From contig JANXVF010000024.1 of the NCBI GenBank assembly GCA_025351785.1, forward strand, positions 1-54,093: DNA of 54,093 nt, written 5' to 3'. Numbering within the stretch: the first letter of the stretch is position 1; each line of letters begins with the position of its first letter. The notes under the pieces were generated by a model. It was given only the letters and a program-made list of their open reading frames with translations. It was not told the origin of the DNA and searched no databases. Shown here piece by piece: positions 7,380-16,210 of this stretch. Source of the DNA: Flavobacterium sp. (GTDB taxonomy: Bacteria; Bacteroidota; Bacteroidia; Flavobacteriales; Flavobacteriaceae). A program made the position numbers and the translations under genes.

Positions 7380-10256
7380 TTAAGGATTTATGGTCCATGA
7401 TACAAAATATTGTTGCCCTATTGCTCCAGCTCCTAAAACTTGTCTGTATTCTTTTCCTCCAATATTTGCAGCACCTACTTTAAATGTCGATTTTAATTTT
7501 GGGAAAGTATAATTCATTTGAGCATCAAATACTGTTGCGGCAGCTATCATACCATCAGCAAATGTGGATTGCCACAAATACTCACTATTCCATCTTCCTG
7601 ATAAGTTAAATCCAAAATTTTTGAATAATTTATCGTTACTAATAGAAGCTTTAACTCTATGTTTTGGAGTATTAAAACCAGCTTCAAAACTTGGATCTTT
7701 ATCCTGATCAAAATTAAATTGTGCATAGTTGTAATTTGCACCAAATTCAAAATTACTTATAATTTTTTTTGATAATCCAACTCCAAATCCTAATGATTTA
7801 ATTTCAAGATTTGTATTTGTATACAATTGATAAGCTCTAAAATTTCCATTTCCTAAAGCGTGTAAAGATTGTACTGCAGGATTTGTAGCATAAGTTGGCG
7901 CACCTTGAACAAAATCAAAAGTTTCGCTAGCTGTTCCATATTTTGGAGCCACAACGGTTAAATTACCAATAAAATTATTGTAGACATTATAATATCCATT
8001 TATATCAATTGAAAAATCCTTGATTTGACCTCTATATCCAAGTTCAATTGCTTTCACCGTTTCTGGCTTAACATAATCAACATTGGTTTTTCTTAATAAA
8101 GCTGCTGCCCCTGGAGTGTTTCCTGGATTTGCCGCTGCAAAAGCAGCAAAAGCATCAACCGAAGCTTTAGTATAAGAATTAAAATATGCATTATTACCAT
8201 TCATAACTACAGTTGCTCCACCTGCATATGCTTGTCCAGTTGCAGTTGTTACAGGTAATGTTTCGCTAAATCTTACTAAATTGTCGGGAGCCGAACCTAT
8301 TAGCACAGCATTTCCAACATTAAAACCTATGTATTGATCTTGCGTAGTTGGATTTCTAAATCCAGTTTGAAATGATCCTCTAAAATTGTGATTTTTCTTT
8401 TCTCCAGCAGAATATACTGCAGAAACTCTAGGAGAGAAATTTCCATTAAAATTTTTTGATTTGTCGTATCTAACAGAACCTGTAAATTTTAATCGATCTT
8501 CTAATAATTTCTTTTGAACTTGAGTGTAAAAACCATAATCGTTATAGTTTATTTTGCTGTCTTTATCAGTGTAAATTCTGCCATGAGAATTTAACTCATA
8601 TAATCTAAAAGATCCTCCAACTTGGATTTCAGCAATTTTTATAATGTCTTTAAAATTATAATTTGCATCAGAATGATACATGTGTGAATTATCAACAAGT
8701 TTAGATCCTGACAACACATCTGGATTAGAAATCACCTTATTAAATGCTGCGTTGTAAGCATCAGTTCCTGGAATTAATCTTCCTGTGTCAGCCGTTGCTC
8801 TCGCTGCTGCATGTGCCTGTTCTGGTGTTGCTCCTAATAATGTAGATTGAACATAAGCACCGGCATATTGGCCAAACCAAACATTGTCAGATTTCCATTC
8901 TCGGTTAACATTTATAGCTGTAAATAGCATATCGTATGACTTACCACCATCTTCTGTAGTTGTATACCCTCTAACAAAAAAGTTTTTTCCTTTAAATTCT
9001 AATTTATGCTGTTGCATAAAAAAGTTATTCAAATAATATCTGTTAGCCCCTTGATAAACAGTATTTCCGAAGCCAAATTTACTTTGCCAGATGATTTCAA
9101 AATTTTCTTTACCAAAAGGTCTAGCATGAAAAGAAAAATCAATTTTTGCATTTTTAACTTTATTATCTGTCAAATCTATTTCATTGTAACCAGTTCTACT
9201 CACATTAGAATTTGGCAAAATCGCATTGAATGCTGTAAATTGAGCCGGAGTTATTGCACCAGCAGTTAATAATCCACCTGCAACTGCTTTAATGTTGGTT
9301 GAAACCTCATCACCATAAACATTAAGTCCGTTATAATTAGGGTTTGATCGGGTGTTTCCGGTAACAACTCCGTTTTGATATTCGTTGTAATCAGTCGCAT
9401 ACCAATCTGTACCTTTAAGAAAAGTAAAATTTGCTTTTGCAGCAAAATAAGGATTGAATGCTTTAGCTATTCGAACCCCATAATCATAAAATTCATTATT
9501 TCCTGCTGCTTTTTGAGAAGTTTGACCATATTTTGCATATGCAGTAACACCTTGACTTGTAAAAGGACTTTTACTATTCATAAATAAAATTCCATTAAAA
9601 GCATTTGCTCCATACAATGCAGAAGATGCTCCAGGCAAGAGTTCAACACTTTGGATATCAATTTCAGATACTCCAACCAAATTCCCAAGCACGAAATTTA
9701 ATAGAGGTGACGAGTTGTCCATACCGTCTACTAATTGCATAAAACGAGTGTTTGCAACAGTTGCAAAACCTCTAGTGTTGATTGACTTAAAAGACAAACT
9801 ACTGGTGTTCATTTGAACTTCTTTTAAATTTTCTAATCCATCATAAAAGGTAGGCGAAGCCGATTTTTTGATGTCTTTAATACCAAATCGCTCTATTGTA
9901 ACTGGCGATTCTTTAATTCTTTCTGGAGTTCTTGAAGCCGCCACAACAATTTCGTCAAGAGTTGTGTCTTCTGTACTCATCATGAAATTTACTGTTTGAT
10001 TACTTGATGATACTTGCATTTTTTGAGTAGCAAGTCCCACACTTGATACCTGAACCGAAAATGGCGGTTTTTTTGAAGTTTTGAGGGTAAATTTTCCATC
10101 CTCATCCGAAATTGTTCCTGATGATTCCCCTACGATTTTCACGTTGGCTCCTGAAATTGGCTCATTCTTACTGTCTTTAATTGTGCCTGAAATTGAACTT
10201 TGTGCAAATGAAAGGCTACAAAAAAACAAAGTCATGATAAAATAATAAATTTTCAT
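7380..10256 (-). CDS. TonB-dependent outer-membrane receptor with carboxypeptidase-like regulatory domain
   Basis: A 958-residue outer-membrane transporter energised by TonB. It has a signal peptide ending near SLSFAQ, then a CarboxypepD_reg-like beta-sandwich (about 21-100, SISGTIKDSKNEPISGANV), a TonB-box-like DEIVVAAS (about 121-128), a plug domain (about 130-245, with PGASSALYGANAFNGIL), and a long beta-barrel with aromatic-rich strands. It is not a SusC type, because the next gene is an SGNH lipoprotein rather than SusD. The substrate is unknown. There is no close exact TAnnTTTG box upstream; a near match lies at about 10300. Confidence 0.88.
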   Translation of the reverse strand: MKIYYFIMTLFFCSLSFAQSSISGTIKDSKNEPISGANVKIVGESSGTISDEDGKFTLKTSKKPPFSVQVSSVGLATQKMQVSSSNQTVNFMMSTEDTTLDEIVVAASRTPERIKESPVTIERFGIKDIKKSASPTFYDGLENLKEVQMNTSSLSFKSINTRGFATVANTRFMQLVDGMDNSSPLLNFVLGNLVGVSEIDIQSVELLPGASSALYGANAFNGILFMNSKSPFTSQGVTAYAKYGQTSQKAAGNNEFYDYGVRIAKAFNPYFAAKANFTFLKGTDWYATDYNEYQNGVVTGNTRSNPNYNGLNVYGDEVSTNIKAVAGGLLTAGAITPAQFTAFNAILPNSNVSRTGYNEIDLTDNKVKNAKIDFSFHARPFGKENFEIIWQSKFGFGNTVYQGANRYYLNNFFMQQHKLEFKGKNFFVRGYTTTEDGGKSYDMLFTAINVNREWKSDNVWFGQYAGAYVQSTLLGATPEQAHAAARATADTGRLIPGTDAYNAAFNKVISNPDVLSGSKLVDNSHMYHSDANYNFKDIIKIAEIQVGGSFRLYELNSHGRIYTDKDSKINYNDYGFYTQVQKKLLEDRLKFTGSVRYDKSKNFNGNFSPRVSAVYSAGEKKNHNFRGSFQTGFRNPTTQDQYIGFNVGNAVLIGSAPDNLVRFSETLPVTTATGQAYAGGATVVMNGNNAYFNSYTKASVDAFAAFAAANPGNTPGAAALLRKTNVDYVKPETVKAIELGYRGQIKDFSIDINGYYNVYNNFIGNLTVVAPKYGTASETFDFVQGAPTYATNPAVQSLHALGNGNFRAYQLYTNTNLEIKSLGFGVGLSKKIISNFEFGANYNYAQFNFDQDKDPSFEAGFNTPKHRVKASISNDKLFKNFGFNLSGRWNSEYLWQSTFADGMIAAATVFDAQMNYTFPKLKSTFKVGAANIGGKEYRQVLGAGAIGQQYFVSWTINP

Positions 10257-10490
10257 TAGTTATAATTTTGTTGGTTTATGTAGCCAAAATACAATTAATT
10301 TTTATATTATCATTAATAGTATATAATAATTTAAGTATTGCCAAAATTTGAATCCGTTTAATGCAATTATGATAATTTTAATTTTTAAAGATTTTCTTAA
10401 TTTTTTCTTAATTTATCTCAAAAAAATACTATGCATACCTACTAAATTAAAAAATTATTGCATTTATGGCAAAAAAAATTATTTTACTAT

Positions 10491-10533
10491 TTACCAAAAA
10501 AAAATCGCGTCAATTAATTAATTGACACGATTT
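10491..10533 (-). terminator. Terminator of the bacilliredoxin gene
   Basis: A nearly perfect 16-bp palindrome has arms at 10502-10517 and 10518-10533 with one mismatch. On the minus strand a T-run follows (A-run at 10491-10504 on the plus strand). It lies about 20 bases after the stop codon of the minus-strand gene. Confidence 0.9.
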
Positions 10534-10551
10534 GTATAAGTTTATAATTTC

Positions 10552-10962
10552 TTAACAGAATTCAGCATAGGCATCTTTCAAGTTATCTGCAATCATTTCG
10601 GCAGGACGACCTTCAATATGATGCCGTTCTAGCATGTGAACCAATTCGCCGTTTTTGAATAGCGCCATACTTGGTGATGAAGGAGGAAAAGGAAACATTT
10701 GTTCTCTTGCAGCATCAACGGCATCTTTATCAACACCAGCAAAAACCGTCACTAAATGATTTGGTTTTTTTGCTCCATCTAAACTCATTTTTGCTCCTGG
10801 GCGGGCGTTTCTAGCAGCGCAACCACAAACTGAATTTACAACCACGAGTGTTGTTCCTTCTGCTTTAATAGCGTTTTTTACTGCTTCTGCATTATATAAA
10901 TCTTGAAAACCAGCGTCAGAAAGTTCTGCTCTCATTGGTTTTACCATTTCTTCTGGATACAT
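10552..10962 (-). CDS. BrxA/BrxB-family bacilliredoxin
   Basis: A 136-residue thioredoxin-fold protein of the YphP/YqiW family. It has the characteristic CGC active site (C46-G47-C48) in [16 protein letters not shown], and a further C-terminal Cys. Relatives remove bacillithiol from S-thiolated proteins; whether this organism makes bacillithiol is not shown here. It is monocistronic, with its own promoter and terminator. Confidence 0.93.
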   Translation of the reverse strand: MYPEEMVKPMRAELSDAGFQDLYNAEAVKNAIKAEGTTLVVVNSVCGCAARNARPGAKMSLDGAKKPNHLVTVFAGVDKDAVDAAREQMFPFPPSSPSMALFKNGELVHMLERHHIEGRPAEMIADNLKDAYAEFC

Positions 10963-11024
10963 AATATTTTTGATTTAAGATTAATGATTTTTGATTGCAG
11001 ATTTGTTGCAAACAAAAACCTTTG

Positions 11025-11032
11025 CAAAGATA
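11025..11032 (-). promoter_or_regulatory. -7 box upstream of the bacilliredoxin gene
   Basis: Reading the minus strand gives TATCTTTG, an exact TAnnTTTG, about 60 bases before the ATG. No clear -33 TTTG stands at the standard spacing. Confidence 0.5.
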
Positions 11033-11081
11033 ATCAGAATTGCAATTTTATTATAATTTCAATTATAAAGTTTTGTTATTC

Positions 11082-11111
11082 TTTGATAGAGATAAAATTT
11101 TATTACATTTG
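11082..11111 (+). promoter_or_regulatory. Promoter of the 64-residue membrane protein gene
   Basis: TTTG at 11082-11085, an 18-base gap, then TACATTTG at 11104-11111 form a perfect Bacteroidota promoter. It ends 18 bases before the ATG and supports the small ORF as a real gene. Confidence 0.8.
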
Positions 11112-11129
11112 AATAAATAAAATTTAAGC

Positions 11130-11324
11130 ATGAATACAACAATCACCATTTTTCCAATACTAATTTTCCTTTATTTGGTTTTTCAATATTTTTATACCAT
11201 TTCAGGTTTAATGAAAAATAATAATTTAACAGACAACGAAAAATTAAAATGGACATTAATCATTATTTGGATGCCAGTATTTGGAACATTTTTGTTTTGG
11301 AGCTTTCTTAAAAAAAGAAATTAA
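11130..11324 (+). CDS. Small two-helix membrane protein, PLDc_N-like
   Basis: A 64-residue protein with two hydrophobic helices (about 5-25 and 43-60) joined by a charged stretch. The second half, KLKWTLIIIWMPVFGTFLFW, resembles the phospholipase-D-nuclease N-terminal domain (PLDc_N) found alone in many small bacterial membrane proteins. No function is known. A perfect upstream promoter supports it. Its 3' end overlaps the convergent lycopene cyclase gene by 17 bases. Confidence 0.7.
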   Translation: MNTTITIFPILIFLYLVFQYFYTISGLMKNNNLTDNEKLKWTLIIIWMPVFGTFLFWSFLKKRN

Positions 11325-12480
11325 AAATTCTATCAAATAAAGCTCTAACAAAAAGTCTTTTCGGGCATTTCCAAATGACTTGTAAATCTTCCCAAAACGT
11401 AGTTTCTTCATCAAGAAACTTGAAGATTAAAATTGAATTTCCTTTTTTGAATAAAGCAGAAAAAACCTTGGAACCTAAGTCATTTCTTTTGAATAAAACA
11501 TCTAAAAACAACAAATCATAGAACCAAAATTTGTCTGTTTTATGAAATTTTCTAAAATCGGTTTTGTCATCCCGAGCGCATTCGAGGGAATTCTCTAAAA
11601 ACCTTATCAATGCTTTCGATTTTTTAATTGTGTTTTTAAAAGTATAACCCGTACTTGCTTTGGTCCATCCACCAACAGAACCAATATTTAGAATGTTTTT
11701 GGTGTTGTGTTTCCAAAATTTATAACTCGTCATTGGGATATTTCCTTGTTCTTTTTCGATGATTTCGTAGTCAGAAATTCCTAGTTTTTTAATATACATC
11801 TGGATTTCGTTTTCATATGCTGCTTTAGAAAGTAAATCTTTAGAAAACAAAGTATATTCTAATAATGCTTCGGTTGAAGATGTTGGAAGAACGTACATAA
11901 ATCGAGTATTTCCTCTTTGTTCGACCGAAAAATCCATAAAAATTGCCGTATTTTTATCAAACACTTCTTCTTTGGATTTTATAAACCAACCCATAAAATG
12001 TTGTTGTAATAATGGATATTTCGACTGATTTTTTACTGAATTCGGATTATAAATTGAATTGAAAATCTTGTTGCAAGTATAATTTTCAGAATCGGTTTTT
12101 ATAATACATTTATTTCCTAATTCTTCAAAATCGATAACTTTCTGATTTGCAAAATGAATGTTTTCTTGTTTAGAAATTAAATCGAAAACCAAATTATAAA
12201 AGTTCAATCCGTCTATCATTTTATATTGATACGGATTCAAATCTAAATTTCTTTGAAAAGTTGCATCTGCAAAAAGAGCAACATCCCATTTTTTAGAAAT
12301 TATTTCGTCAAAAAGAGAGGAATTATCCCAAAAACACCAAGTTCTATCGTTACTTTTTTTAGGATTTTTATCCAATAATAAAATGGTTTTATCGTTAAAT
12401 TTTCCTGACAAAATCATTTCATAAACGGTCATCAAAGCCGATAATCCTGAACCCGTAAATATGTAATTATAGTGTTTCAT
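11308..12480 (-). CDS. crtY: Lycopene beta-cyclase family protein
   Basis: An FAD/NAD(P)-dependent flavoprotein expected to close the beta-rings of lycopene to give beta-carotene in carotenoid pigment synthesis. The 390 residues start with a dinucleotide-binding motif (FTGSGLSAL, about 9-17), followed by LLLDKNPKKSNDRTWCFW, characteristic of the CrtY/lycopene cyclase family. GSVGGWTKASTGYTF further on is also typical. It starts 3 bases after the stop of the outer-membrane protein gene, so the two are co-transcribed. Residues around SLECARDD are encoded by a palindromic repeat (11566-11595) that looks inserted in frame. Other carotenoid genes are not in the window. Confidence 0.88.
   Translation of the reverse strand: MKHYNYIFTGSGLSALMTVYEMILSGKFNDKTILLLDKNPKKSNDRTWCFWDNSSLFDEIISKKWDVALFADATFQRNLDLNPYQYKMIDGLNFYNLVFDLISKQENIHFANQKVIDFEELGNKCIIKTDSENYTCNKIFNSIYNPNSVKNQSKYPLLQQHFMGWFIKSKEEVFDKNTAIFMDFSVEQRGNTRFMYVLPTSSTEALLEYTLFSKDLLSKAAYENEIQMYIKKLGISDYEIIEKEQGNIPMTSYKFWKHNTKNILNIGSVGGWTKASTGYTFKNTIKKSKALIRFLENSLECARDDKTDFRKFHKTDKFWFYDLLFLDVLFKRNDLGSKVFSALFKKGNSILIFKFLDEETTFWEDLQVIWKCPKRLFVRALFDRIFNFFF
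11566..11595. repeat. GTCATCCC-family palindromic repeat inside crtY
   Basis: The sequence begins GTCATCCCGAGCGCA and continues TTCGAGGGA, a form frequent in flavobacterial intergenic DNA. It matches the left edge of the DUF559 cassette in leuS (47008-47031) except at three positions. Here it lies in the coding sequence and stays in frame, adding about 8-10 residues to a variable loop. Confidence 0.75.
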
Positions 12481-12483
12481 CGA

Positions 12484-13221
12484 TTAAATTCTAAACGAAA
12501 TTCCCAAAGTAAAATAGTATTTTGGGGCTGTTTTTGAAATTCCAAAACCCGAAGACAAATCTACCATAAAATTATTGTTTATCAAATAAGTAAATCCACC
12601 ATCAAGATTGTGATTGGCTTTGTCATTTTGTGGAGAAAAACCAAATAATTCAATATAAGAACCCAATTTTTCTGTCAAAGAATATCCAGTTGTAAGCGTG
12701 TATATAAAAGTTGGTTCGACAGAAAAACCATCCCATTCTACACCAAGATTATAACCTAAATTTAACTTATCGGATAAAGTATGTTGCATTGTAAACCTAA
12801 ATTCTGGTGCTAGATAATCAACTTTATATTTTGTTGAAGCCAATTTTGGCAAACCAATATGAGCAATAAAAGAAGTTTTTGGAACAATTCCTTTTTCGTC
12901 AATCAGCTTTACTTTAAAACCAATAAAAACAGGAAGTAAACCCGTTGCTTTTTCTTCTTGATTTTTTTCTGAAACAAAATCAGTTATCAATCGCAACTCA
13001 AAATTTTTATTTACACCATATTTCCATAAGGTAGATGGCAATGAAAAAGTAGTGCTTTCTGAATCATTTTTTTGAAATGTAAACCCATTTTCTGCCTGAA
13101 ACATTCCTTTTGGAACAATGGCTGGCGTTTCGGTTTGGTCTGGTCTGTCGGCTTCAAGTGGTTTGTTTTGTGAGAAGCATGGAATTGAAAACAAGATAAA
13201 AATACAAATTTTGAATTTCAT
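12484..13221 (-). CDS. Outer-membrane beta-barrel protein (MetA-pathway phenol-degradation type)
   Basis: A 245-residue secreted protein with signal peptide MKFKICIFILFSIPCFSQ, then EADRPDQTETPAIVPKG, the hallmark start of the Phenol_MetA_deg putative transporter family, and alternating barrel strands ending in an aromatic-poor FRI tail. The longest frame begins six codons earlier at a TTG (13237-13239). That TTG is part of a TAGTTTTG -7 box, so I chose the internal ATG at 13221. It lies upstream of crtY in one operon. The transported compound is unknown. Confidence 0.75.
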   Translation of the reverse strand: MKFKICIFILFSIPCFSQNKPLEADRPDQTETPAIVPKGMFQAENGFTFQKNDSESTTFSLPSTLWKYGVNKNFELRLITDFVSEKNQEEKATGLLPVFIGFKVKLIDEKGIVPKTSFIAHIGLPKLASTKYKVDYLAPEFRFTMQHTLSDKLNLGYNLGVEWDGFSVEPTFIYTLTTGYSLTEKLGSYIELFGFSPQNDKANHNLDGGFTYLINNNFMVDLSSGFGISKTAPKYYFTLGISFRI

Positions 13222-13236
13222 AAAATAATTTTTAGA

Positions 13237-13244
13237 CAAAACTA
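13237..13244 (-). promoter_or_regulatory. -7 box of the outer-membrane protein-crtY operon
   Basis: On the minus strand this reads TAGTTTTG, an exact TAnnTTTG. It overlaps the TTG that opens the longest frame, which argues that translation starts at 13221 with a leader of about 10 bases. Confidence 0.6.
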
Positions 13245-13268
13245 AATATTATTTTAAATAATTTTGTG

Positions 13269-13276
13269 TATTTTTG
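13269..13276 (+). promoter_or_regulatory. -7 box of mntR-mntH
   Basis: TATTTTTG matches TAnnTTTG and lies 15 bases before the mntR ATG. It is back to back with the minus-strand box at 13237-13244, so the two operons share a compact divergent promoter where MntR could act on both. Confidence 0.6.
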
Positions 13277-13291
13277 TGAAAATATTTTAAG

Positions 13292-13945
13292 ATGACTATC
13301 TCAGAAGAAAATTATATCAAGGTTATTTATCATATATCACAGGTCTCGCCAAAGGGCGTAAACACAAATGCTATTGCGGGAATGTTGGAAACAAAAGCTT
13401 CATCAGTAACCGATATGTTGAAGAAACTTTCCGAAAAAGAATTGGTTTCCTATCAAAAATACCAAGGTGTTACTTTAACTGAAAATGGAGTTCTTTTGGC
13501 TAAAATGATTGTTAGAAAACACCGATTATGGGAAACTTTTCTTGTAAATAAGTTAAATTTTTCTTGGGATGAAGTACACGAAATTGCAGAAGAATTGGAA
13601 CATATTAAATCAGAAAAACTAATCAATAGTTTGGATAAATTCCTTGGATTTCCTGCATTTGATCCGCACGGCGACCCTATTCCTGATCACAAAGGCGAAA
13701 TTATTAAAATCGACAAACTTCTATTGTCGGAAGCTTTATTAGATGTAGATTATGTATGTGTTGGAGTAAAAAATTCGTCAGTAGAGTTTTTGCAATATTT
13801 AGACAAACAAAATATTTCGTTAGGTTCTAACATAAAAGTGGTTTCACGTGAAGAATTTGATTCCTCATTAACAATAATTTTGAATTCTAAAACCATTTCT
13901 ATTTCTAACAAAATAGCTGAAAATTTATTTATTAAAGTGCAATAA
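13292..13945 (+). CDS. mntR: DtxR/MntR-family metal-dependent transcriptional regulator
   Basis: A metal-sensing repressor of 217 residues with an N-terminal winged helix (about 1-65, NTNAIAGMLETKASSVTDMLKKL), a dimerisation and metal-binding domain (about 70-140, RKHRLWETFL and HEIAEELEHIKSEKL carrying the His and Glu ligands, then FDPHGDPIPDHKG), and a C-terminal FeoA/SH3-like part. It is followed 3 bases later by the Nramp transporter gene, so regulation of Mn/Fe uptake is likely. Whether it senses Mn or Fe is not decided by the sequence. Confidence 0.9.
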   Translation: MTISEENYIKVIYHISQVSPKGVNTNAIAGMLETKASSVTDMLKKLSEKELVSYQKYQGVTLTENGVLLAKMIVRKHRLWETFLVNKLNFSWDEVHEIAEELEHIKSEKLINSLDKFLGFPAFDPHGDPIPDHKGEIIKIDKLLLSEALLDVDYVCVGVKNSSVEFLQYLDKQNISLGSNIKVVSREEFDSSLTIILNSKTISISNKIAENLFIKVQ

Positions 13946-13948
13946 ATT

Positions 13949-15820
13949 ATGAATAAATCACTCGAAGAAGTAAATCAATCGATTGCTACAGAAGGCAAAA
14001 AAACAGGTTTTAGAAAAATCTTGGCGTTTCTTGGACCCGCTTATTTGATAAGTGTTGGCTATATGGATCCGGGCAATTGGGCAACCGATTTGGCAGGCGG
14101 AAGTCAGTTTGGCTACACATTAGTTTGGGTTTTATTGATGAGTAACTTGATGGCGTTGCTGTTGCAAAGTTTGAGTGCCCGATTAGGAATTGTTACGCAA
14201 CGTGATTTAGCGCAAGCTTCACGAGAAACCTACTCGCCATTTATCAATTATATTTTGTATTTTCTTGCTGAAATTGCAATAGCCGCTTGCGATTTAGCCG
14301 AAGTTCTCGGAATGGCGATTGGAATAAATTTACTTACAGGATTGCCTTTGATTTATGGCGTTTTGATTACGGTTTTAGATACTTTTTTACTACTTTTTCT
14401 AATCAATAAAGGAATGCGAAAAATGGAAGCTTTCATCATTGCATTGGTTTTAATTATTGGTTTTTCATTTATTTTTGAAATGATTTTTGCCGAACCCGAA
14501 ATGGGAAAAGTGTTAACAGGATTAATTCCAACATTACCAAACAAAGCTGCACTATATATTGCTATTGGAATTATTGGTGCAACGGTAATGCCTCATAATT
14601 TATATTTACACTCGTCGTTGGTGCAAACTCGAAAATTTGATAGAAGTAAAGCTGGAATCAAACAAGCCTTGAAATATAATTTCATCGATTCAACCATAGC
14701 GTTGAATTTAGCGTTTTTTGTAAATGCAGCCATCTTGATTTTGGCTGCAGCCACTTTTTATAAAAACGGATTGTTTCATGTAGCCGAAATTCAAGATGCA
14801 CATCAATTATTAGCACCTATGTTAGGTTCTAAATGGGCTCCAATTTTGTTTGCTGTGGCTTTAATTGCTGCAGGACAAAGTTCAACCATTACTGGGACTT
14901 TGGCTGGGCAGATTATTATGGAAGGTTATCTTAATTTACGAATTCAGCCTTGGGTAAGGCGAATAATTACTCGATTGATTGCAATAGTTCCTGCCGTGAT
15001 TGTTATTTCCATTTTTGGCGAAACCGTAACGGGAAAAATGCTAATTTTTAGTCAAGTAATTTTGAGTTTGCAGTTGGGATTTGCCATCATTCCGTTGATT
15101 CATTTTGTTTCAGATAAATCTAAAATGAAAGGTTTTGAGATTTCTAAGATTACTCAAATTGTTTCTTGGTTTGTAGCCTTGATTATAGTTTCCTTAAACG
15201 CCAAATTAGTTTTTGATGAAATAAATGGTTGGTTACAAACTTCGGATAATCCAATTATTCTTTGGTTAACGGTTGTTCCGCTGGCGTTTGGATTTTTGAT
15301 TTTGTTGTTTTATATTGTTTTAAAACCATTCATTACTAAAGCAAAACACGAAATTCAAAATCATTTGCCTCATAATTTCGAATTAAATTTTAATAAAGTT
15401 GTAGCATACAACAAAAAGAATATTGCAATTTCTGTAGATTTTTCGGATGCCGATCAAATAGCTATAAATGCAGCCTTTGAACTGGGCGGAAAAGAAGCCA
15501 ATTATACTTTAATTCATGTTGTAGAAACTATAGGTGCTATATTTTATGGCGAAAATATTAAAGATCACGAAACTACAATTGATGAAAAATTATTGTTAGA
15601 ATACAAAGAAATTTTAACCCAAAAAGGATTTAATATAGCAATACAACTCGGATTTGGAAAACCCAACAAAGCTATTCCGAAAATTGTAAACAATGGAAAT
15701 TTTGATATTTTAGTAATGGGAACACACGGACATATGGGTTTGAAAGATATTCTATTTGGCACAACCGTTGATAAACTTAGACATAAGATATCTATACCAT
15801 TATTTATTGTAAAAAATTAG
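13949..15820 (+). CDS. mntH: Nramp divalent metal transporter fused to a universal stress protein domain
   Basis: A proton-coupled importer of Mn2+/Fe2+ in the inner membrane, 623 residues. The Nramp part has about eleven membrane helices with the binding motif DPGN (40-43) and the second site motif MPHNLYLHSS, whose Met is typical of transition-metal Nramps. From about residue 489 to the end there is a cytoplasmic Usp domain with the ATP-binding signature G-2x-G-9x-G-T in GTHGHMGLKDILFGTT. Classic MntH proteins (about 410-440 residues) lack this tail. It sits 3 bases after mntR. Confidence 0.93.
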   Translation: MNKSLEEVNQSIATEGKKTGFRKILAFLGPAYLISVGYMDPGNWATDLAGGSQFGYTLVWVLLMSNLMALLLQSLSARLGIVTQRDLAQASRETYSPFINYILYFLAEIAIAACDLAEVLGMAIGINLLTGLPLIYGVLITVLDTFLLLFLINKGMRKMEAFIIALVLIIGFSFIFEMIFAEPEMGKVLTGLIPTLPNKAALYIAIGIIGATVMPHNLYLHSSLVQTRKFDRSKAGIKQALKYNFIDSTIALNLAFFVNAAILILAAATFYKNGLFHVAEIQDAHQLLAPMLGSKWAPILFAVALIAAGQSSTITGTLAGQIIMEGYLNLRIQPWVRRIITRLIAIVPAVIVISIFGETVTGKMLIFSQVILSLQLGFAIIPLIHFVSDKSKMKGFEISKITQIVSWFVALIIVSLNAKLVFDEINGWLQTSDNPIILWLTVVPLAFGFLILLFYIVLKPFITKAKHEIQNHLPHNFELNFNKVVAYNKKNIAISVDFSDADQIAINAAFELGGKEANYTLIHVVETIGAIFYGENIKDHETTIDEKLLLEYKEILTQKGFNIAIQLGFGKPNKAIPKIVNNGNFDILVMGTHGHMGLKDILFGTTVDKLRHKISIPLFIVKN

Positions 15821-15823
15821 AAT

Positions 15824-16210
15824 ATGAAAAAGTTAATTTTATTGATAACAATTTTATGCAGTATTTCGTTTTATGCACAATCCGAAATTAAAATCACATC
15901 CAAAAAATGTATCCCCAAAAAAGGATTTTATTTACGACTAAAAAATGTTTTTGATGATTCACGATGTCCAGAAAATGTACAATGTATTTGGGCTGGAGAA
16001 GTTTCCACAACAATTGAAGTATATAATAATAATAAATTAGTCGAAGAAAAAAACCTGACTTTTAACGCAACCAATAGCCTTGAAAATATTAAATGGTTTG
16101 AAAATTATTTCCCCAAAAAAATTAAAGGAATTGGAGTTTTTCCTTATCCAAAAGAAGGCTTACTTGTGAAAGATAAAAAGAAGTATATTAAAATTGTTTT
16201 TAAGAATTAA
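15824..16210 (+). CDS. Secreted protein of unknown function with SRCP/CIWAGE motif
   Basis: A 128-residue protein with a signal peptide (about 1-18, ending FYAQ). The core holds DDSRCPENVQCIWAGEV, a paired-Cys motif recurring in small secreted proteins of many Bacteroidota, with no assigned role that I know. It follows mntH by 3 bases and probably shares its transcript, hinting at a metal or envelope link (inference). It overlaps the convergent FeoB-associated gene by 4 bases. Confidence 0.75.
   Translation: MKKLILLITILCSISFYAQSEIKITSKKCIPKKGFYLRLKNVFDDSRCPENVQCIWAGEVSTTIEVYNNNKLVEEKNLTFNATNSLENIKWFENYFPKKIKGIGVFPYPKEGLLVKDKKKYIKIVFKN

Noticed and set aside
9006..9587. Plus-strand ORFs inside the TonB receptor gene
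   Set aside because: They are antisense frames of a well-supported gene with no domain of their own.
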